Assembly (NCBI GenBank): GCA_022376925.1
Contig: JAIOJX010000031.1
Span: 137,658,854 to 137,722,853 of the forward strand
Reading direction: 5' to 3'
DNA from: Tragulus kanchil
Taxonomy: Eukaryota > Chordata > Mammalia > Artiodactyla > Tragulidae
Length of the DNA: 64,000 nt
Positions 15,001 to 27,000 of the stretch are shown here, piece after piece (position 1 is the first letter of the stretch; each line of letters begins with the position of its first letter). The notes beneath the pieces are model-generated. The model had not been told where the DNA came from and searched no databases. It saw nothing but the letters and a program-made list of their open reading frames with translations. Position numbers and translations under genes: made by a program.

Positions 15001-18000
15001 ATTAATCATTATGTAATGCCTTCTTTGTCTCTTATAACAGTCTGCTTTAAAATCTATTTTTTTCTGATGTAAGTATTGCGACTGTGGCTTTCTTTTGATT
15101 TCCATCTGCATGGAATGCCTTTTCCTATTCCTCACTTTCAGTCTTTTAGGGAGTATGTACACATAGGTTTTGTTTTCATATCCAGTCAGCCAGTCTATGC
15201 CTTTTCATTGGAGCATTTAGTCCATTTACAATTAAAGAAATTATAGATACTTATTTATTGCCATTTTATTCATTGTCTTGGGAGTGAGGGTTTCTGTAGT
15301 TCTTTTCCATTCTTTTCTTCTTTTGTTCTCTTCCTTTGTGACTTGACAACTATCTTTAGTGTTATGTTTGGATTCCTTTTTTTTTAGTATGTGTATCTCT
15401 TATAGATGTTTGGTTCATGACTACCATGAGGTTTATATATAGTAATCCATATATGAATACATGATTATTTTACGTTATAGATTATTTCATTTCAAATGCA
15501 TTTTAACAACCTTGTGTTTTTACTCTCCTCCCCTCATGAGTACCTTTTTGTACATTTTACATCTATTTGTTTTGTTATCCCTTAACTGTTTATTATGTAT
15601 TTAGATGATTTAATACTTTAGTCTTTTACCTTTCCTACTAACTCTGTACATAGTTGATTTACTACCTTTACTGAATATTTGCCTTTACTAAAGAGCTTTT
15701 TCCTTTTTAAATGTTCGTGTCTCTGGTTGTGGCCTTTTCTTTCTAGCTTAGAGAAGTCCCTTTAACATTTCTTGTGAAACTGGTTTGATGGTTCTAAACT
15801 CTTTTAGCTTTTGCTTGTCCATCTAAAGCTTTTTATCCATCTATCAAATCGGAATGAGAGTCTTGCTGTGTAGATTATTCTTGGTTGTAGACATTTCCCT
15901 TTTATCACTTTAAATATATTGTGCCACTCCCTTCAGGCCTGCAGAATTTCTGCTGAGGTCAGCTGATAGCCTTATGGAAGTTCCCTTGTATGTAACTCGT
16001 TGCTTCCCTCTTGCTGCTTTTAATATGTGTGCATGCTCAGTCACTCAGCTGCATCTGACTCTTTGCAATCCCAAGGACTGTAACCTGCCTGGCTCCAATC
16101 TCCATGGAAATTCTCCAGGCAATAGTACTGGAGTAATTTCCTACTTCAGAGTATCTTCCCAACCCAGGAATTGAACCCGTGTCTCTTGCATATCCTGCAC
16201 TGACAAGTGGATTCTTTACCACTGCACCAGCTGGGAAGCCCCTGCTGATTTTAATAGTCTCTCTTTATTTTTAATTGTTGCCATTTTAATTTCAGTGTGT
16301 CTTGGCATGGTCCTCTTTTTGTTTATCCTGATTTACTGACTCATACAGTATCTTTGGTGAATGGGTAAATTAATAAAGTGGCTAGATAAGTACATAAATA
16401 TCGTGCCCCATACATCATCATTTCTGTCACCATACCCACCATAGAACAAACTAGACAGGCAAAAGGAGGGTGACGCAGTACAAACTGAACTCCACTCCTG
16501 GAACAACTTAAGATTTATAGCTAGGAAAAAATAGAGGGTCAAGAACATGATTTCCGGGCTTCCCCAGGTGGTCCAGTGGGTAAGGACACCGCCTTCTGTG
16601 CAAGGGGTGCTGGTTCGATCCCTGGCCTGGGAAGATCCCACGTGCTGCGGAGCAACTGGACCCATGTGTCCAATTACAGCCGGAGCTCTGGGGCGCATGC
16701 GCCCAGAGCGTTATCCCTTAACTGTTTATTATGTATTTAGATGATTTAATACTTTAGTCTTTTACCTTTCCTACTAACTCTGTACATAGTTGATTTACTA
16801 CCTTTACTGAATATTTGCCTTTACTAAAGAGCTTTTTCCTTTTAAATGTTCGTGTCTCTGGTTGTGGCCTTTTCTTTCTAGCTTAGAGAAGTCCCTTTAA
16901 CATTTCTTGTGAAACTGGTTTGATGGTTCTAAACTCTTTTAGCTTTTGCTTGTCCATCTAAAGCTTTTTATCCATCTATCAAATCGGAATGAGAGTCTTG
17001 CTGTGTAGATTATTCTTGGTTGTAGACATTTCCCTTTTATCACTTTAAATATATTGTGCCACTCCCTTCAGGCCTGCAGAATTTCTGCTGAGGTCAGCTG
17101 ATAGCCTTATGGAAGTTCCCTTGTATGTAACTCGTTGCTTCCCTCTTGCTGCTTTTAATATGTGTGCATGCTCAGTCACTCAGCTGCATCTGACTCTTTG
17201 CAATCCCAAGGACTGTAACCTGCCTGGCTCCAATCTCCATGGAAATTCTCCAGGCAATAGTACTGGAGTAATTTCCTACTTCAGAGTATCTTCCCAACCC
17301 AGGAATTGAACCCGTGTCTCTTGCATATCCTGCACTGACAAGTGGATTCTTTACCACTGCACCAGCTGGGAAGCCCCTGCTGATTTTAATAGTCTCTCTT
17401 TATTTTTAATTGTTGCCATTTTAATTTCAGTGTGTCTTGGCATGGTCCTCTTTTTGTTTATCCTGATTTACTGACTCATACAGTATCTTTGGTGAATGGG
17501 TAAATTAATAAAGTGGCTAGATAAGTACATAAATATCGTGCCCCATACATCATCATTTCTGTCACCATACCCACCATAGAACAAACTAGACAGGCAAAAG
17601 GAGGGTGACGCAGTACAAACTGAACTCCACTCCTGGAACAACTTAAGATTTATAGCTAGGAAAAAATAGAGGGTCAAGAACATGATTTCCGGGCTTCCCC
17701 AGGTGGTCCAGTGGGTAAGGACACCGCCTTCTGTGCAAGGGGTGCTGGTTCGATCCCTGGCCTGGGAAGATCCCACGTGCTGCGGAGCAACTGGACCCAT
17801 GTGTCCAATTACCAAGCCGGAGCTCTGGAGCGCATGCGCCCAGAGCCGGTGCTCTGCAACAACAGAGGCCACCGTGATGGGAGGCCCACAGGAGCCAAAG
17901 AACAAAGACAGATGAAAATAGATAAATGGAAGACCAATAAAAGTGGCCCGCCCGTCCCACTCCCTCCCCACCCCACTCCCCAAAAGGATAAATAAATAAA

Positions 18001-21000
18001 ATAAATGTTAAAAAAAAAAAAAGAACATGATTTCCCTGAGTGGAGACTCCATCTCACTTTCACTAAAAGAACAGACCACCTACAATACTTTGCCTGTATC
18101 CTGCTTGATGCATATTTCTGTATCTAACACTAAATAGTGGGTCTTTTCCCAACATCCACCAAACCACTGACCCAGCCTTCCAAGGATTGACACGAGTGTG
18201 TGTGTCAAGTTGCTTCAGTTGTGTCCAAGTCTTTGCAACCCAGTGGACTGTAGCCCACCAGAGTCTTCTGTCCATGGGATTCTCCAGGCAAGAATACAAG
18301 AGTTGGCTGCTGAGCCCTCCTCCAGGGGAATCTTCCCAACCCAGGGAGCAATCCAGTGTCTCCTGTGTCTCCTGCATTGGCAGGTGGGTTCTTTACCACT
18401 AGTGCTACCTGGAAAGTCTCAGCCTTCCCTTATCTGAGAATTTTCCCACCCGAAAATGAGACCTCACTTCCCTACTCACCCAGTGTTAATTTATACCTTC
18501 ATTCTCCTTAGAGAGACACTGGCTTCAGCTGCTGCTTTGACCGAAAAAGGTAAGATTGCAATTGAAAACTTCATTACATTAAACATGGCAATCACACTAA
18601 ATGCCTGAAGAACAAAAGAGAGGTACAGAGTTTAAGACAGGATTTTGCCTTGCCTTTGAACCATGAAGTCCATGGGGACTAAACTTTCTGAAATGAGAAA
18701 CAGAAGCACAGTTGGGATTCTCAGAGGAACAATTTTCTCATTTCATGGCTCAGAAATCATGGGTTGGCAGATTAAAGATATCAACATCTTAATCTATTTT
18801 GCTTTTGGATTTTCACCAATATGGCAGAAAGCTATCCCTTTATCTCAGTCAGTCCAGAGGATAAAGTCCGAGAAGGGCCACTAATTGAGTGCATTTGAAA
18901 ATCTCCATACATATATACCATATCCTTATTTGTCCTAAACAATTTGCTCAAAACCTTGTGTAGACTTTCCTATATCATCTCCTTCTCTCAGTTGCTTCAG
19001 AGGCATCCGACCCTTCAGAGATAGAGTGACTTTTTACACACCACATACAGGCCAGGGTTGAAAGTGAGAGTTCCCTGCAGTGATGTGCCTGGCCCAGGCT
19101 GGTTGTTGGTTCTCCTGCCTTCAGGGTCTGGCCTCCATGCCCTACTGCCACACGTGGATAAGGGACCAACATGAAAGTCTCTGCTCAGCTGTTATTTCCC
19201 AAAAAAATCATTCCCCTCTTCACTAGGGCCTTCCCACTGAGCTCAATGGGTGGCTAATATCATATAGCTAAGACAACTCACAGTGGCTGTAGCCCACCAG
19301 AGGTGAATTGCTTCCAGTTGTGTCCAAGTCTTTGCAACCCAGTGGACTGTAGCCCACCAGAGTCTTCTGTCCATGGGATTCTCCAGGCAAGAATACAAGA
19401 GTTGGCTGCTGAGCCCTCCTCCAGGGGAATCTTCCCAACCCAGGGAGCAATCCAGTGTCTCCTGTGTCTCCTGCATTGGCAGGTGGGTTCTTTACCACTA
19501 GTGCTACCTGGAAAGTCTCAGCCTTCCCTTATCTGAGAATTTTCCCACCCGAAAATGAGACCTCACTTCCCTACTCACCCAGTGTTAATTTATACCTTCA
19601 TTCTCCTTAGAGAGACACTGGCTTCAGCTGCTGCTTTGACCGAAAAAGGTAAGATTGCAATTGAAAACTTCATTACATTAAACATGGCAATCACACTAAA
19701 TGCCTGAAGAACAAAAGAGAGGTACAGAGTTTAAGACAGGATTTTGCCTTGCCTTTGAACCATGAAGTCCATGGGGACTAAACTTTCTGAAATGAGAAAC
19801 AGAAGCACAGTTGGGATTCTCAGAGGAACAATTTTCTCATTTCATGGCTCAGAAATCATGGGTTGGCAGATTAAAGATATCAACATCTTAATCTATTTTG
19901 CTTTTGGATTTTCACCAATATGGCAGAAAGCTATCCCTTTATCTCAGTCAGTCCAGAGGATAAAGTCCGAGAAGGGCCACTAATTGAGTGCATTTGAAAA
20001 TCTCCATACATATATACCATATCCTTATTTGTCCTAAACAATTTGCTCAAAACCTTGTGTAGACTTTCCTATATCATCTCCTTCTCTCAGTTGCTTCAGA
20101 GGCATCCGACCCTTCAGAGATAGAGTGACTTTTTACACACCACATACAGGCCAGGGTTGAAAGTGAGAGTTCCCTGCAGTGATGTGCCTGGCCCAGGCTG
20201 GTTGTTGGTTCTCCTGCCTTCAGGGTCTGGCCTCCATGCCCTACTGCCACACGTGGATAAGGGACCAACATGAAAGTCTCTGCTCAGCTGTTATTTCCCA
20301 AAAAAATCATTCCCCTCTTCACTAGGGCCTTCCCACTGAGCTCAATGGGTGGCTAATATCATATAGTTTCAATGAAGACAAGTTTCCTAGGTCTGTGGGT
20401 ACCCCAGGGGAGACACGATCTCATCTCTCAGAGTTCATCTTCTAATCTGTCCGATTTGTAATTAGCAGCCTCTCCCTAACCACCCATCTAAGAAATTAAA
20501 AACACGACTTCCTTCAACAAATCTGGAGTGATCCTTCCTGCTGCTGAATGGGCCCTGTGGATAGGGCCCCCAGGTGTCAACTAATCCTACTTAGTTCATT
20601 AAGAGCATGATGAAGGATGCTCCCTTCATTACATCTGGTCCTAAATATATCCCCAAAGAGAGCTCAGCTCCTCCAGGTCCCAAAGCACCATCTTGGCTCA
20701 GGAAACTCAGAGTCCCCAGGCTTCCTGATGTGACAGCACCTCAGGGCTGACCTCCTACTGATGTGGCTCTGGCAGAGGACCAGATGTCAAGGGATTCTTA
20801 GTCTAAAGAAATACAAGCCTTGCATTCAGGGAATTTGTTCTCGATTTCTTCTAAATCATTGTTGTAGAAAATATTAACTACATGGACACATTTTGATTTC
20901 AAACTAATTTTCTTGCTGTGTTCTAGAAAAAAACTAGGGGTACTTAGGGTCATAGATAGCAGTTAACAGCAATCAGGTTGCATTCATTCAGGCTTCGGTA

Positions 21001-24000
21001 CATCGATCATTGGCATTCATACTGGATTTAGGTTGATGACTGAGTTCAGGCCCCCAGAGTGACAGAAAACTGCATGAAGAAACTACGAAAAAAGGGCCTC
21101 CTAAAGAAACATACATAGTAATGGAATTGACAGTTTTTTTTACCATAAATCTCCATACATATATACCATATCCTTATTTGTCCTAAACAATTTGCTCAAA
21201 ACCTTGTGTAGACTTTCCTATATCATCTCCTTCTCTCAGTTGCTTCAGAGGCATCCGACCCTTCAGAGATAGAGTGACTTTTTACACACCACATACAGGC
21301 CAGGGTTGAAAGTGAGAGTTCCCTGCAGTGATGTGCCTGGCCCAGGCTGGTTGTTGGTTCTCCTGCCTTCAGGGTCTGGCCTCCATGCCCTACTGCCACA
21401 CGTGGATAAGGGACCAACATGAAAGTCTCTGCTCAGCTGTTATTTCCCAAAAAAATCATTCCCCTCTTCACTAGGGCCTTCCCACTGAGCTCAATGGGTG
21501 GCTAATATCATATAGTTTCAATGAAGACAAGTTTCCTAGGTCTGTGGGTACCCCAGGGGAGACACGATCTCATCTCTCAGAGTTCATCTTCTAATCTGTC
21601 CGATTTGTAATTAGCAGCCTCTCCCTAACCACCCATCTAAGAAATTAAAAACACGACTTCCTTCAACAAATCTGGAGTGATCCTTCCTGCTGCTGAATGG
21701 GCCCTGTGGATAGGGCCCCCAGGTGTCAACTAATCCTACTTAGTTCATTAAGAGCATGATGAAGGATGCTCCCTTCATTACATCTGGTCCTAAATATATC
21801 CCCAAAGAGAGCTCAGCTCCTCCAGGTCCCAAAGCACCATCTTGGCTCAGGAAACTCAGAGTCCCCAGGCTTCCTGATGTGACAGCACCTCAGGGCTGAC
21901 CTCCTACTGATGTGGCTCTGGCAGAGGACCAGATGTCAAGGGATTCTTAGTCTAAAGAAATACAAGCCTTGCATTCAGGGAATTTGTTCTCGATTTCTTC
22001 TAAATCATTGTTGTAGAAAATATTAACTACATGGACACATTTTGATTTCAAACTAATTTTCTTGCTGTGTTCTAGAAAAAAACTAGGGGTACTTAGGGTC
22101 ATAGATAGCAGTTAACAGCAATCAGGTTGCATTCATTCAGGCTTCGGTACATCGATCATTGGCATTCATACTGGATTTAGGTTGATGACTGAGTTCAGGC
22201 CCCCAGAGTGACAGAAAACTGCATGAAGAAACTACGAAAAAAGGGCCTCCTAAAGAAACATACATAGTAATGGAATTGACAGTTTTACACTGAATGCCCT
22301 AGAAGAGCATTCTACCTTCTCAAAAGTCTCCTCTTCCTCCGCTCCAGACCCCTGATTTTTAGTGTGATTCTTTCCCTGTATAACATACTTCTTGTTTATT
22401 TCATCCTCTCTCTCTCCCTCTTTTTCTTTCCTTTGTGCTTTTTTCTCCAACCACTGACCTTCAGACACTAGTTTAATATCTGAGCTGTTCGTTTATTTTA
22501 CTTAGGAGTTATTTCCCGTCGAGCTCAGGTTTACCTTTGAATGCATAGCCCCCCTTGTAATTCAAGCCCCCATAACAATCTATTTCTCTCTCTGAGGCTT
22601 TCAACTTAATTATGACTGGTGTGGGTGAGCATCAGGCTAATAAGAACAGCAAACACTTCTGTAGAATGTACCTTATTCTGGGTGCTGTCCTGGGTGCTTT
22701 GTGTAAAAGGACTTCTGTCCTCACAACCATGGAGAGTGCCATCACCCCACTTACAGATAATAAAGCTAAGGCAAGAGAGGTTCTGTGAACTGCTGTTAAG
22801 TCAGAGCAAGGAGTGGAGTCAGGATTTAAACAAGGAGGGCTCTGATCTGGACACCATCAACATCAATAACTCCTCCCACCCAGAGAACTTCCACAAACTC
22901 TACTCCTGTCATATATATGGATAAATATGAATAAAAGGGCTCCTTTGATTTTAGTTTCATTTACCAAATGTAAAACTGTGTTCCAACATTAAATACTATC
23001 CCTATCCTTCTGTAGACTGAATAAGAATTGCTGCTAAGCTCCCTTCTGCTCCCCATCAGCCTGAGTACTGGTTTGAGAAGTAGGAATGGAATTCTGGTGT
23101 CACCTGGCTCACTGTGATAGGGTGTTCTGGTGCCAGTGCCAGGCAAAGATGGGGAGGAGTTTCCCACCTGTCACTTGCCAGAGTTTGGTTCAGAAGAGGC
23201 CAGCTCTAGAGAGGTGCTTACCCCGGGGGCAGTGAGCTTGCGTCTCAGGAGGATGTGGCAGGTGAATGTCAGTACAGTGGCTATGGTGGATGCAATGGGG
23301 GCCAATGCACAGTTTCCACTTTGGACAAATCCAGCTTTTTCCAGTAATTTCCTTTCCCTCTTCCTTATGCCTATTAAATAGAACCAATCCACAGTGGTCA
23401 TAATTTGCACATCAAGCATCAGCATTAAGAAATGTATTACTCAGTGAAGAAACCAGATCAACTGTTTCTGCAAGGACCCCTCCCCCCAAATATGAAATCA
23501 GGCTCTCACTGAAAAGTGAAATATAAGCAGTTGCTATACCCCCACAACCGGCCCCTGATAAGATAGACTCAAAACTTCTAGGATTGCTTCAGAAACAAAC
23601 TCTAGTGAATGATCCACATACAGATGAGAAGATAAGCTTACAACTGACAACCAGGAACAGACTTTCTTTTTTGTTTGTTGACTTTGTCCTGTTTTCTTTT
23701 TTTGTTTTTATATTAACCAGTTTCATCTCTCTTTGCTTTAACTGTTATAAATTATAATATCTACGGCTATTCTATTTATAATTATTCCTTTCCTTGCTTT
23801 CTCTACCACTTTCTTCCTGCTATACTAAATCTTAACATATGCAAATCTTCACTATCTATCCATGCATAACCCTGCAACACGATTCCATTTCTCTTCATTA
23901 CCTATTCATTCTCCTCCTTCTCTTCCACATTATATTTGCTAGTGAATAACTGCTTTTACTAATGAATCTCCAGCTGGGACATTGTTCTAGTTTTGTTATT

Positions 24001-27000
24001 CAGGATGTGTTTTAATTAGCTTAGATCTTAACAGTTGGATATCAGCTTTGGCTGCATCATTTGCCAGAATAATCTCCTGGACGTTATCCATTTTAGACTG
24101 GCTGGATTTGGTCATGGATACATATGTATGTGTGTCTTTCCATTATGTTTGATAATAGTGGCAAGATAGTGGCAAGACCTTATAATTGCCATTTACCAGG
24201 GATACACATTTTGTCTCTTCTACAATTATATTTGGCCTAATACCACTGAATGTCATAACAAAACTTATGTGGAATCTCCACTCTGGCCAATGATCAAACC
24301 CAGGAACCTCAGAGAGAAGGCAGTGAGCTTGCGTCTCAGGAGGATGTGGCAGGTGAATGTCAGTACAGTGGCTATGGTGGATGCAATGGGGGCCAATGCA
24401 CAGTTTCCACTTTGGACAAATCCAGCTTTTTCCAGTAATTTCCTTTCCTCTTCCTTATGCCTATTAAATAGAACCAATCCACAGTGGTCATAATTTGCAC
24501 ATCAAGCATCAGCATTAAGAAATGTATTACTCAGTGAAGAAACCAGATCAACTGTTTCTGCAAGGACCCCTCCCCCCAAATATGAAATCAGGCTCTCACT
24601 GAAAAGTGAAATATAAGCAGTTGCTATACCCCCACAACCGGCCCCTGATAAGATAGACTCAAAACTTCTAGGATTGCTTCAGAAACAAACTCTAGTGAAT
24701 GATCCACATACAGATGAGAAGATAAGCTTACAACTGACAACCAGGAACAGACTTTCTTTTTTGTTTGTTGACTTTGTCCTGTTTTCTTTTTTTGTTTTTA
24801 TATTAACCAGTTTCATCTCTCTTTGCTTTAACTGTTATAAATTATAATATCTACGGCTATTCTATTTATAATTATTCCTTTCCTTGCTTTCTCTACCACT
24901 TTCTTCCTGCTATACTAAATCTTAACATATGCAAATCTTCACTATCTATCCATGCATAACCCTGCAACACGATTCCATTTCTCTTCATTACCTATTCATT
25001 CTCCTCCTTCTCTTCCACATTATATTTGCTAGTGAATAACTGCTTTTACTAATGAATCTCCAGCTGGGACATTGTTCTAGTTTTGTTATTCAGGATGTGT
25101 TTTAATTAGCTTAGATCTTAACAGTTGGATATCAGCTTTGGCTGCATCATTTGCCAGAATAATCTCCTGGACGTTATCCATTTTAGACTGGCTGGATTTG
25201 GTCATGGATACATATGTATGTGTGTCTTTCCATTATGTTTGATAATAGTGGCAAGATAGTGGCAAGACCTTATAATTGCCATTTACCAGGGATACACATT
25301 TTGTCTCTTCTACAATTATATTTGGCCTAATACCACTGAATGTCATAACAAAACTTATGTGGAATCTCCACTCTCTGGCCAATGATCAAACCCAGGAACC
25401 TCAGAGAGAAGACACTGACTTCAAGACTCAAACATAAAAAATCAAAAAGCAGGGGCTTTCCTGGTGGTCCAGCGGGTAAAGAGTCTGCCTTGCAATGCAA
25501 GGGGCATCAGTTTGATCCCTGGCCTGGCAAGATCCCACATGCCATGGAGCAGCTGAACATACAAACTCAAATGACCAAAAAAGAAATTCTCAGAAGGAGA
25601 ATTCAGAAGAGCCATACTAATGATGATACAAAACTCCAAAAATAGAATAATAGAGTGAATTGACGAACTGGAGAAAGACTTACAAGAAATTAAAGAACAA
25701 CAGAAAGAGCCAAACAACTCAATTGCAGAACTTAAGCAACAAATAGAGACAAAAAACTCAATTGCTAAACTTAAAAATACTATGGAAAGGGCTTCAGCCT
25801 GGTGGTCCAGTGGGTAAGGACACTGCCTTGCAGCGCAAGAGGCACTGGTTCAATCCCTGGCCTGGGAAGGTCCCATGTGCCATGGAGTGGCTGTACCAGT
25901 GTGTCCAGCTACCCAGCCAGAGCTCTGATGCACATGTGCCCAGAGCCGGTGCTCTGCAATGAAAGAGGCAACTGCGATGGGAGGCCCACACAGGCCAAAG
26001 AACAAAGATGGATGAAAATAAATAAATGAAATACCAATAGAAGTGGTCAAAAAAAAATACTATGGAAAGACTCAGCAGTACAGTATCTGAGGCAGAAGAA
26101 TGGATAAGCAAGCTGGAAGATAGAATGGTGGAAATAACTGCTGAAGAACAGAAAAAAAAACAAAGAATGAAAAGAACTGAGGATAGTTTCAGAGACCTCT
26201 GGGATAATAACAAAAGTGCCAACATTTGAATAATAGCAGTCCCAGAAGAAGAAGAGAAAAAGAAAGGATATAAAAAAGCTTTTGAAGAGACTATAGTTGA
26301 AAATATCCCCAGCATGGGAAAGGAAATAGTCAATCAAGTCCAGGAAGTACAAAGAGTCCTATATAGGATAAGCCCTAGAAGGAATACTCTAAGACACATA
26401 CAAATAAAGCTAATACAGACTAAACACAAAGAAAGAATACTCAAAGCAGCAAGGGACAAACAGTAAGTAACATACAAGGGAAATCCTATATGTTTAACTT
26501 CTGACCTCTCAAAAGAAACCCTGCAGGCCAGAAAAGAATGGCAAGACACATTTAAAGAGCTTAAAGAGAAAAGTCTACAACTGAGAATACTCTACCCTTC
26601 AAGGATCTCATTCAGAATTGATGAAGAAATTAAAAGCTTTACAGACAAGTAAAAACTAACAGAATTCAGTACCACCAAACCAGCCTTACAACAAGCATTA
26701 AAGGGACTTATGTACACAAATACAGGAGAAAAAAAAGATCTACAAAACAAACCAATCATGCTGCTTAAGAAGATGACAATCAGATCATTTGTATCAATAA
26801 TTACTTAAATGTAAATGGACTAAATATCACAACCAAAAGACACAGACTGGCTGAATGGATACGAAAATAAGACCCATACATATGCTGCCTATGAGAAACC
26901 CACTTCAGATCTAAAGACACTTGTAGACTGAAAGGGAGAGGATGGAAAAATATATTCCAGGCAAATGGAAATCAAAAGAGAGCTGGAGTAGTGATCCTAA

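Larger units (their letters stand above)
12805..16360 (-). mobile_element. Old L1 LINE, antisense, 3' end to inner ORF2
   Basis: From 'tcagggtataatttgcacta' at the L1 3' end through 'ccacatataagtgatatcat' and 'gttgagttatattccattgt', then inner blocks such as 'ttggagcatttagtccattt' and 'tctgctgaggtcagctgata'. Frames are full of stops, so it is inactive. Carries a Bov-tA insertion and is extended by D5 and D6. Confidence 0.85.
15574..17845 (+). repeat. Tandem duplication D6 (period 1136)
   Basis: 15574-16709 is repeated at 16710-17845. It overlaps D5 by 143 nt, giving a third copy of that part. The junction cuts a SINE that is complete in the right unit. Confidence 0.97.
10615..18496 (-). other. 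ABCC12 intron between exons 8 and 9
   Basis: Old repeat at 11010-11520, antisense SINE at 11643, Bov-tA at 12300, then antisense L1 with D5 and D6, and the complete SINE at 17691. Confidence 0.75.
18216..20364 (+). repeat. Tandem duplication D7 (period 1099)
   Basis: 18216-19266 is repeated at 19315-20364. About 45 nt of junction sequence (19267-19311) does not match either flank well but holds a SINE-like 'tgtagcccaccag' piece. Contains exon 8. Confidence 0.95.
19704..23221 (-). other. ABCC12 intron between exons 7 and 8
   Basis: Mainly D7 and D8 copies of non-repetitive intron sequence, plus a MIR-like element near 22640. Nothing gene-like. Confidence 0.75.
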
